Positions 43,314-49,954 of a stretch of DNA of 49,954 bases are shown in pieces. Made by a program: the position numbers and the translations under genes. Within the stretch, counting starts at the first letter, position 1. The number at the start of each line of letters is the position of its first letter. The DNA is from Spirochaetia bacterium (GTDB lineage Bacteria; Spirochaetota; Spirochaetia; CAKZLE01), in contig JAIPFY010000018.1 of NCBI GenBank assembly GCA_021736385.1, positions 1-49,954 of the forward strand. The letters run 5' to 3'. Below the pieces are notes generated by a model, which worked only from the letters and a program-made list of their open reading frames with translations, had not been told where the DNA came from and made no database searches.

Positions 43314-44009
43314 ATGGACCATCTGATCATCTGCGACAGTGTATTCTCCGAGTGCAGCTCGATGATCCCGCGTGACATGAGCTGCACGGTGGTCCCCTTT
43401 GCCCTTCACAGCAACCCCCGGAACCTGAAAGCTGTCATACAGGAGCATATAGACCAGGCTCCCGGGGAATGCGAGGTCATCCGTATCGGGTTCGGGCTGT
43501 GCTCGAACAGTACCCTCGGACTGGTATCAGACCGGCATACCCTGCTGCTCCCGCGGGTGCATGACTGCATCGCCCTGTTCCTCGGGTCACAGCAGCGGCT
43601 GGCCGAACAGGGACTTGCCTCACTGTACGTGACACGACGGTATGCAGAAGCCGAAGACGGTACCTACCACCTGCTCGAGTATGACAGATATGCCCAGCGG
43701 TACGGATCGGAACTGGCAAAGAAGTATATCGGTATGGTGATCGACGGGTACAGGAAGGCACTGCTGATCGATACCGGGGAGTACCCGGTCGATCGGTACC
43801 GACAGATCACCAGGCAGCTGTGCACCGACTACTGCCTGCAGTACGGGGAGCTTGCAGGCTCCCGTGTACTCATGAAGAAGATGCTCACGGACGACGGCAG
43901 TGATGAACAGATCATCAGGAAGAGACCGTCAGAACCGGTGGGACTCGACGACTATAGTGCCCGACCACAGCAGAACAGCATCCCTGCTGCAGCCGGGCAG
44001 GAGGATTAG
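43314..44009 (+). CDS. DUF1638-like protein
   Basis: The 231-residue protein shows the pattern of DUF1638: an N-terminal Cys-rich segment (CDSVFSECSS), IGFGLCSNSTLGL, RVHDCIALFLGS and a Tyr-rich region (YERY-like: YDRYAQRYGSELA). The family often lies beside corrinoid methyltransferase genes and its biochemical role is unknown. Conserved Cys and His could bind a metal or a cobamide intermediate. It ends directly at the start codon of the FAD subunit gene, so the two are translated in series. Confidence 0.7.
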   Translation: MDHLIICDSVFSECSSMIPRDMSCTVVPFALHSNPRNLKAVIQEHIDQAPGECEVIRIGFGLCSNSTLGLVSDRHTLLLPRVHDCIALFLGSQQRLAEQGLASLYVTRRYAEAEDGTYHLLEYDRYAQRYGSELAKKYIGMVIDGYRKALLIDTGEYPVDRYRQITRQLCTDYCLQYGELAGSRVLMKKMLTDDGSDEQIIRKRPSEPVGLDDYSARPQQNSIPAAAGQED

Positions 44010-44798
44010 ATGATACAGGAATTCATACGACCGGAAGGTGTACAAGAGGCCATGGAGCTGATCGCAGAGGACCGGCAAGCCGCATTCTTCGCAGGCGGGA
44101 CCTGCATCAACCATGCACGCTGCCCGCAGGAGGTGAGCAGAGCGATCTCACTCGAAGCTCTGGGACTCGATCACATCACCTGCACCGATACGACCGTCAG
44201 TATAGGAGCGACAGTGACCCTGCAGCAGCTGATCGACAGCCCGCTGATCCCCCGATCCCTGCAGCAGGCCGCTGCAGGACTCTATTCACGCAATGTACGG
44301 AACATGGCGACGATCGGCGGGAATATCGCAGCAGGCTGGAAGCATGCCCTGCTCACCCCGGTCCTCGCTGCTCTTGAGGCACAGCTTCTCACCGGGAACG
44401 GAGAGAGCATCCCGATCCTTGCCTATGAGGGGAGCTCGAAACTGCTCATCACCTCTGTCGTGTTGAAGACCGATCAGCGATACTGCTCGAGTTCGATCTA
44501 TCGCAGATCAAGTGGGTCCGCACCGAAGGTGCAGGTTGCCGTCTCCTGCCGTACTGATATGACCGACCCGCTGGTTATCATCAGCGGGCTGCATGCGACC
44601 GTCAGGAGCCTGAAGGAGTTCGGACCGGTATTCACAGCCGCTCGATCATCCTCAGAGCCTGTCCCTCTCATCCTCGATGCGTTGGGCACTCTTGATCCGA
44701 TCGATGAGGACATCCACTGTTCCAGAGATTTCCTTCGATACACGAGTGCGCGACTCATAGCAGAGGGAATCAGATCCTGTGCAGGAGGTGCACGATGA
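44010..44798 (+). CDS. FAD-binding subunit of a molybdenum hydroxylase
   Basis: The 262-residue protein matches the FAD subunit of xanthine dehydrogenase-type enzymes. The first FAD motif is FFAGGTCINHAR and the second is MATIGGNIAAGW. The C-terminal domain continues to the end but is short. AGGAGG lies before the ATG, which follows the DUF1638 stop without a gap. Its stop overlaps the start of the molybdenum subunit (ATGA). In a standard enzyme it would receive electrons from [2Fe-2S] centres, but none is encoded in this operon. Confidence 0.88.
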   Translation: MIQEFIRPEGVQEAMELIAEDRQAAFFAGGTCINHARCPQEVSRAISLEALGLDHITCTDTTVSIGATVTLQQLIDSPLIPRSLQQAAAGLYSRNVRNMATIGGNIAAGWKHALLTPVLAALEAQLLTGNGESIPILAYEGSSKLLITSVVLKTDQRYCSSSIYRRSSGSAPKVQVAVSCRTDMTDPLVIISGLHATVRSLKEFGPVFTAARSSSEPVPLILDALGTLDPIDEDIHCSRDFLRYTSARLIAEGIRSCAGGAR

Positions 44799-47668
44799 AC
44801 ATCACATTCACCTTGAACGGCGTCTCCAGAAGTGTTGACACAGCCCCCGGAGAGTCTCTGCAGAAGTTCCTGCAGCGGCTCGGATTCTCATCTGTTCGCA
44901 ACAGCGATGACCGCTATGGCTTCACCGGCAGCGATACCATCCTCTTTGATCACCGGCCGGTGAATGCAGGACTGATGGTCACCGGACAGATCAGCGGGCA
45001 TACGATCGACACCATAGAGTCCCTCGCTGGAGCAGGCAACAGCCTCAGTGCCGTGCAGTCCGCTCTCATCGATGCGGGAGTCGTGCAGTCCGGGTACAAT
45101 GCCCCTGCAGCCGCTCTGCTGCTCACTGATCTGCTCAACAGGATCCCGGACCCCTCACGAGAGGAGATCCAGGATGCATTCTCAGGTCTCTATAACCGTG
45201 CCACCGGCTACCAGCAGTTCTTCACTGCCGTCGAGATCGCGAAGAGCCGGATCATAGATCCGCAGCATAGCCGGAAAGTCAGTGAGGAGTTCAGACCGGA
45301 TCTGAGGATCATCGGAAAGAACCATCGAAAGATCGACGGACAGCGACTGGTCCAGGGAGAACGGGCGTTTGTGGAAGACATGGTCACACAAGGGTCACTG
45401 GTGCTCAAGCTGCTGCACAGCCCCCATGCCCATGCCTATATCAGGGAGATCGATACCACCAGAGCTGAACAGCTTCCGGGAGTGGTACTGGTACTGACCT
45501 ATAAGAATGTACCCGATGTCTACTACACCCCCGCAGGGCAGGGGTTCCCCGAACCATCACCCTATGACCGAAGGATGTTCGCCAGAAAACTGTACCATAT
45601 CGGTGACAGGGTAGCCGGTGTCGTAGCTGTCGATGAGCAGACAGCTCTCAAGGCTCTCTCCTGCATCGATGTCACCTACGATGAACTCACACCGATATTC
45701 ACGATCGATGAGGCCGAGGCTCCCGATGCCCCGATCATCCATAAGGCTCACATCTCCTATGCGGTAGGGGCTCCTGATACTCTTGATGCCGATAACGCGG
45801 AAGCAGACCCGAGAGACGGACGGATAGAGATCCAGTTCCCCATCGGCGCTGATCCCCACCGGAACAAGGCCGCCAGTGTCTCAGGCTCCATCGGTGACAT
45901 CGAGCAGGGCTTCGCACAGGCCAATACAGTGATCGAGAGGACCTATACCACCACACAGGTTCAGTGCACCCCCTGTGAGACTCATGTGGTCTTCACCAGG
46001 ATGGAGGGGGGCCGTCTGATCATCCATGCCTCCACACAGGTGCCCTGGCACGTGCGAAGGATCACTGCCAGAGTGCTCGGCATCAGCGAGAACAAGATAC
46101 GGGTGATCAAGGAGCGCGTTGGCGGCGGCTATGGGTCGAAGCAGGAGATCCTGCTCGAAGAGGTGTGTGCCTATGCCACCTGGATCACGGGAAAACCTGT
46201 CTACTTCCATTTCACCCGGGAAGAGGAGTATACCTGCAGCGTCTCACGCTTTCCCATGAAGATCAGAGTCAAACTCGGAGCAAAGAAGGACGGGACCTTC
46301 ACCGCCATGTATATGGACCTGAAAGCCAACACGGGACCATTCGGCAACCACTGCCTGACCGTCCCCATGAACGGCTGTTCGAAATCACTGCCGCTGTTCC
46401 TCTGTGATAACATCGCCTTTGATGTGAACGTGTTCTACTCCAACTGCATGCCTACCGGAGCCTACCAGGGGTACGGCGCACCGAAAGCCAACTATGCCCT
46501 GCAGATGGCTGTCGCCGAACTGGCAGAACAGCTTCAGATGGACCCGCTCGCACTGGTGGAGAAGAACCGTGTGGACGAGGGTGTCACCCTTGAGATCCTC
46601 AGGTGCCTGGGAGAAGGTCGTGAAGGATCTCCGGAAGTGATCACCAGCTGCGGTCTGGCTGAAGCAGTCAGACAGGGTGCACAGATGATCGAATGGGGGA
46701 AGACCGAGACTTCAAAGAATCCCCTGCTGCGCATCGGCAAAGGTATGGCGATCGTACAGCAGGGCTCAGGACTGCCGGGACTCGATCACTCCAATGCCGA
46801 GGTGAAACTCGAAAGTGACGGATCGGTCATCGTGCACTCAGGAGGGGCTGACATCGGGACAGGGTTCGATACCCTCTGTGCGAAGACCGCCGCAGAAGTA
46901 CTGATGATGGACACGGACCTCGTCGCAGTAGTGACCGGTGATACGGACAGTACCCCCTTCGATTCGGGAGCCTTCGCTTCCAGCGGGACCTACTTCTCAG
47001 GAGGGGCGGTCTTCAATGCCGCAGTAGCCCTGAGACAGAAGATCATCACTGCCGCGGCCCAGCTGCTCGGAGAGGCTGAAGATGAGATCACCATAACCTA
47101 TCCGCAGACAGCTGCAGGCAAGACCGGATCGGTCACCTTCGCACAGATCGCCCATCAGTCTCAGAGCGGAGAGGGCAGCGGACACCTGATCGGTACCGCA
47201 TCCTTCACCTGCGAGAAGGCAGCCTTCCCCTATGGGGCCCATTTCGCTCAGGTATCGGTGAACACCGAGTCCGGTGAGATCCGGGTGGAGAAGTATTATG
47301 CGCTGCAGGACTGCGGCACACCGCTCAATCCCGAACTGGCAGAGGGGCAGATCTACGGGGGCGTGCTGAAAGCGATCGGCCATACCCTCTTCGAGGAGCT
47401 GATCCTTGATGAGCAGGGGAAGTGCCTCACCACCGATCTGGAGACCTACGGGATACCGATGATCAACGACATCCCTGATGATTTCCGGGTGAAGCTCATC
47501 GAGACCTGCGACCCGCACGGACCGTTCGGCAGCAAATCGGTCTCAGAGATCAGCATGAACGGGGCAGCCCCTGCCATAGCGAATGCTGTCCACGATGCGA
47601 CAGGCATCTGGATCAGAGACTGGCCGATCACACCGGAGAAGGTGCTGAAGGCATTAGGAACCTACTGA
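44795..47668 (+). CDS. Molybdenum hydroxylase large subunit fused to a cysteine-free ferredoxin-like domain
   Basis: The 957 residues combine an N-terminal ferredoxin-like domain (about 1-150) with a xanthine dehydrogenase-type molybdenum domain. The first part follows the small-subunit pattern, but every expected cluster Cys is replaced: RNSDDRYGFTGSD (35-47), VNAGLM (56-61), QSGYNAPA (98-105) and LYNRATGYQ (132-140). No Cys occurs in the first 150 residues, so no cluster can form. The rest keeps the cofactor motif GGGYGSK (443-449), GAYQGYGAPKANYA and SKSVSEIS with catalytic Glu918, so hydroxylation chemistry looks intact. The fused order resembles selenium-dependent xanthine dehydrogenases. 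The substrate is unknown. Confidence 0.9.
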   Translation: MNITFTLNGVSRSVDTAPGESLQKFLQRLGFSSVRNSDDRYGFTGSDTILFDHRPVNAGLMVTGQISGHTIDTIESLAGAGNSLSAVQSALIDAGVVQSGYNAPAAALLLTDLLNRIPDPSREEIQDAFSGLYNRATGYQQFFTAVEIAKSRIIDPQHSRKVSEEFRPDLRIIGKNHRKIDGQRLVQGERAFVEDMVTQGSLVLKLLHSPHAHAYIREIDTTRAEQLPGVVLVLTYKNVPDVYYTPAGQGFPEPSPYDRRMFARKLYHIGDRVAGVVAVDEQTALKALSCIDVTYDELTPIFTIDEAEAPDAPIIHKAHISYAVGAPDTLDADNAEADPRDGRIEIQFPIGADPHRNKAASVSGSIGDIEQGFAQANTVIERTYTTTQVQCTPCETHVVFTRMEGGRLIIHASTQVPWHVRRITARVLGISENKIRVIKERVGGGYGSKQEILLEEVCAYATWITGKPVYFHFTREEEYTCSVSRFPMKIRVKLGAKKDGTFTAMYMDLKANTGPFGNHCLTVPMNGCSKSLPLFLCDNIAFDVNVFYSNCMPTGAYQGYGAPKANYALQMAVAELAEQLQMDPLALVEKNRVDEGVTLEILRCLGEGREGSPEVITSCGLAEAVRQGAQMIEWGKTETSKNPLLRIGKGMAIVQQGSGLPGLDHSNAEVKLESDGSVIVHSGGADIGTGFDTLCAKTAAEVLMMDTDLVAVVTGDTDSTPFDSGAFASSGTYFSGGAVFNAAVALRQKIITAAAQLLGEAEDEITITYPQTAAGKTGSVTFAQIAHQSQSGEGSGHLIGTASFTCEKAAFPYGAHFAQVSVNTESGEIRVEKYYALQDCGTPLNPELAEGQIYGGVLKAIGHTLFEELILDEQGKCLTTDLETYGIPMINDIPDDFRVKLIETCDPHGPFGSKSVSEISMNGAAPAIANAVHDATGIWIRDWPITPEKVLKALGTY

Positions 47669-47690
47669 CATACACACAAGGAGTAACACC

Positions 47691-49067
47691 ATGGATATGA
47701 CTGGTAAAGAACTGATACAACAGATCCTGAGGCATCAGGAGGTCCCGAGACCTGCATGGGTCCCCTATGCGGGGATCCATGCAGGAAAGACTAGAGGCTA
47801 TACAGCGATCGAAGTGCTGCAGGACCCTGACAAGCTGTTCGAATCGCTCATGGAAGTAAACCGGCTCTACAGCCCCGACGGACAGACGGTGATGTTCGAC
47901 CTGCAGCTCGAGGCGGAGATCCTCGGCTGTTCTCTCGCCTGGGTCGATAACAATCTGCCCTCTGTCGTCTCACACCCGCTTGCAGATACCGATGAGATCC
48001 CCACGTATCTGCCCGGGAAAGAGGACGGCCGCCTCCCGATGGTCTGGAACGTGATGAAGAGATTCAAAGATGCTGTGGGAGACCACACGGCGCTCTATGG
48101 GCTCTTCTGCGGGCCGTTCACCCTGGCCTCCCACCTGAGGGGGACGAACATCTTCATGAACATGATCAAACGGCCGGAGTACCTCGATACCCTGCTTGCC
48201 TACACCCTTGAGGTCTCGAAGCGGATGGTCGACTTCTACGCCGAAGAGGGCATGGATATCATCGTCCCGGTGGACCCGCTGATGTCTCAGATCTCCCCCA
48301 AACATTTCAAACGGTTCTTCCTCGAACCCTACAGCGAGCTCTTTCGCTACATACGCAGCAAACAGACCTTCAGTTCGTTCTTCGTCTGCGGTAATGCGAT
48401 CCATAATATTGAGCTGATGTGTGCATGCGGTCCCGATTCGATAGCCATCGATGAGAATGTGAGCATGATCAAGGCAAAGCAGATCACCGATTCCTATGAT
48501 GTGGTGCTCGGGGGGAACATACCGCTTACCACGGTCATGCTCTTCGGCAACCAGCAGGACAATATGAAGTACACGGTGGATCTGCTCGATGAGATCGAAG
48601 CTGCCGGGCTCTCGTGCACAAAGAACCTGATCATAGCTCCCGGCTGTGACATGCCTTACGATGTACCGCCCCAGAATGCCGTAGCGGTCGCTCAGGCCGT
48701 ACAGGAGCCGGAGCGCATACGGAAGCTGGTGAAAGATTACAGCAGTACCACCTTCAGTGACCTGGAGATAGACCTGCCGAACTACCAGTCCCTGAAAAGA
48801 CCGCTGGTAGAGGCGTTCCTGCTTGATCCCATCGCCTGTGCCGCCTGCACCTATATGCTTGCTGCAGCACAGTCAGCAGCTGATATTCTCGGTGACGAGA
48901 TAGATTTCGCAGAGTATCGGTACAATACGGCAGAACACATCGCCCGTATGCAGCAGCTGCAGATCTCCTGTCTGCCGAGTATCTACATCAACGGAGAGCT
49001 CGCCTATCCTTCGATCATCCCGAGTACCGAAGAGCTCATCGAGAAGATCAGATCCTCCATGCCCTAG
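47691..49067 (+). CDS. MtaA/UroD-family methyltransferase fused to a thioredoxin-like domain
   Basis: The 458 residues contain an MtaA/MtbA-type (UroD fold) domain, about 1-350, that would move the methyl group from corrinoid to an acceptor. The zinc motif H-x-C is here F231-V-C233 (in FVCGN), with C319 in APGCD as the usual third ligand, so one expected His ligand is missing. Residues about 370-458 look like a thioredoxin fold: CAAC (383-386), CLPSIYINGE with a cis-Pro-like position, and a final helix. MtaA proteins are normally about 340 long. The acceptor may be tetrahydrofolate or a thiol. AAGGAG precedes the ATG. Confidence 0.85.
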   Translation: MDMTGKELIQQILRHQEVPRPAWVPYAGIHAGKTRGYTAIEVLQDPDKLFESLMEVNRLYSPDGQTVMFDLQLEAEILGCSLAWVDNNLPSVVSHPLADTDEIPTYLPGKEDGRLPMVWNVMKRFKDAVGDHTALYGLFCGPFTLASHLRGTNIFMNMIKRPEYLDTLLAYTLEVSKRMVDFYAEEGMDIIVPVDPLMSQISPKHFKRFFLEPYSELFRYIRSKQTFSSFFVCGNAIHNIELMCACGPDSIAIDENVSMIKAKQITDSYDVVLGGNIPLTTVMLFGNQQDNMKYTVDLLDEIEAAGLSCTKNLIIAPGCDMPYDVPPQNAVAVAQAVQEPERIRKLVKDYSSTTFSDLEIDLPNYQSLKRPLVEAFLLDPIACAACTYMLAAAQSAADILGDEIDFAEYRYNTAEHIARMQQLQISCLPSIYINGELAYPSIIPSTEELIEKIRSSMP

Positions 49068-49099
49068 AGGCCTGCACAACGGAAAGGACTCATCACGAA

Positions 49100-49130
49100 A
49101 GACGCTCCGGGGAATCCCCCCGGAGCGTCT
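49100..49130 (+). terminator. Hairpin ending the methyltransferase operon
   Basis: AGACGCTCCGGGG and CCCCGGAGCGTCT are 13-base perfect arms around a short loop (AATCC). It starts 32 bases after the stop. No T-run follows, as at 5281-5336. Confidence 0.65.
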
Positions 49131-49189
49131 CCCATACCCCCTGACCTGCAGGATCCTGAAGAATTGTGTACAGAAAGGCTGCACTGCCG

Positions 49190-49218
49190 TTGACTTTTCA
49201 TCACAGCTGTCATATTGT
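49190..49218 (+). promoter_or_regulatory. Promoter of the MarR-MATE pair
   Basis: TTGACT, 17 bases, TATTGT fits a sigma-70 promoter well. CTGTCA (49207-49212) and TGACAG (49242-49247) flank the -10 and start region and may be part of a MarR operator for autoregulation. Confidence 0.6.
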
Positions 49219-49266
49219 TCATTTTCGTACTATTCTATTTCTGACAGTCTGTTTTCGGAGGTCTCC

Positions 49267-49734
49267 ATGCAGAAGAATGCTGGTGACAGAGTTGATTCGT
49301 TTCAGCTCTTCACCGAACTGTTTCCCAGACTGATCCATTCAGTCATGCACGGCTATGAATCAGAGGTCGGCCGCAGGCTGGGGCTCAACCATTCACAGGT
49401 ACAGACCCTGGTGGTACTCAACCGGAAGACCATCTTCAGGATGAGTGATCTCTGTCACAAGATCCATCTGAAGAAGAGTTCGGTGACGTCCCTCGTCGAT
49501 TCCCTTGAGAAGCTCGGCTACGTGCTGCGGGAACGACCGCAGGATGACCGAAGAGCGGTCGTCGTACGCCTCACGGAGACCGGGATGACCACTGCAGCAG
49601 CGTGTCAGAAGGAGATCCAGGCACGGTTCGCACAGAAACTCTCCAGCCTGAGTGACAGCGAACAGCAGGAGCTGTGGCACTCTCTGGATACGATCAATAC
49701 CATCATACTGAAAATGGAGCATATAGACGCATGA
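49267..49734 (+). CDS. MarR-family transcriptional regulator
   Basis: The 155-residue winged-helix protein has MarR-type features: LNHSQVQTLVVLNRK, RMSDLCHKIHLKKSSVTSLVDSLEKLGYV (recognition helix) and the wing DDRRAVVVRLTETG with the conserved D-x-R pair. It probably represses itself and the MATE transporter gene that follows, with which it overlaps by ATGA. GGAGG lies before the ATG. Confidence 0.92.
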   Translation: MQKNAGDRVDSFQLFTELFPRLIHSVMHGYESEVGRRLGLNHSQVQTLVVLNRKTIFRMSDLCHKIHLKKSSVTSLVDSLEKLGYVLRERPQDDRRAVVVRLTETGMTTAAACQKEIQARFAQKLSSLSDSEQQELWHSLDTINTIILKMEHIDA

Positions 49735-49954
49735 AAGCAGCCGTACAATCAAAAGATTTCATGGGCACCCAGCCAATGGGTTCCCTTCTGGCCAAACTCT
49801 CGATCCCGGCGATGATCGGCATGATGGTGAATGCCATGTACAATCTGGTTGATACCATATTCGTCGGGCAGGGGGCAGGACCGCTCGCCATCGCCGGTCT
49901 GAGTATCGCATTCCCGGTGCAGATGCTCATCGGGGCATTCGCCCAGATGTACGG
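49731..49954 (+). CDS. MATE-family efflux transporter, truncated by window end
   Basis: The visible 74 residues contain the MATE N-terminus: MGSLLAKLSIPAMIGMMVNAMYNLVDTIFVGQGAGPLAIAGLSIAFPVQMLIGAF-like sequence, with the characteristic P-AM, YN-VD-IFVG and AGLS segments in order. These proteins export drugs or metabolites using a sodium or proton gradient. The start overlaps the MarR stop, so the pair forms an operon. The gene continues beyond the window. Confidence 0.9.
   Translation, partial: MKAAVQSKDFMGTQPMGSLLAKLSIPAMIGMMVNAMYNLVDTIFVGQGAGPLAIAGLSIAFPVQMLIGAFAQMY

Noticed and set aside
1..49954. CRISPR arrays, insertion sequences and prophage genes
   Set aside because: No regularly spaced repeats, transposase, integrase or phage structural genes were recognised.

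Overview
The window looks like chromosomal DNA from an anaerobic or fermentative spirochaete (Spirochaetia, possibly Treponema-related). This is inferred from three things. The solute-binding protein has a signal peptide of the kind common in that group (ending SLFAGGAQ). A divergent molybdenum-hydroxylase-like trio sits beside ligA and resembles genes I remember from Treponema. Core genes are arranged in short, tightly packed operons. No rRNA, tRNA, IS element, prophage or CRISPR array was recognised. The protein-coding DNA is moderately GC-rich; the gene-free stretches are more AT-rich.

Positions 1-31400 are mostly housekeeping. They hold a small RRM RNA-binding protein, DeoD, an HD-domain protein, a biotin ligase divergent from ArgR with two ArgR-box-like palindromes between them, and glucose-6-phosphate isomerase. 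A minus-strand coupled set follows: aminotransferase, a ModE-N-like regulator and phosphofructokinase. Then come ligA, the molybdenum-hydroxylase-like trio, dnaE, a YggT protein, recG, an M20 amidohydrolase, rsmD with an acyl-ACP thioesterase, and a HAD phosphatase. The minus-strand translation genes aspS, gatB, gatA and gatC come next. AspRS carries the residues associated with non-discriminating enzymes, so AspRS plus GatCAB could make Asn-tRNA(Asn). A methyltransferase and three small proteins complete this part.

Positions 31373-34150 hold hcp (hybrid cluster protein), a SlyX-like protein and an 845-base gene-free stretch with several perfect inverted repeats.

Positions 34154-49067 form the most interesting region, with eleven plus-strand genes. 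These are a nucleoside-type ABC importer (BMP binding protein, double ATPase, two permeases), a RACo-like corrinoid activator, an MtmB-family methyltransferase with Ile instead of pyrrolysine, a corrinoid protein, a DUF1638-like protein, a molybdenum-hydroxylase FAD subunit, a molybdenum subunit fused to a cysteine-free ferredoxin-like domain, and an MtaA/UroD-type methyltransferase fused to a thioredoxin-like domain. I infer a pathway that imports an N-methylated, probably purine-like heterocycle, hydroxylates it at a molybdenum centre and removes its methyl group through a corrinoid protein. The importer and methyltransferase leaders share a 13-base motif behind a small stem, at nearly the same distance from their genes.

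The window ends with a MarR regulator coupled to a truncated MATE transporter.
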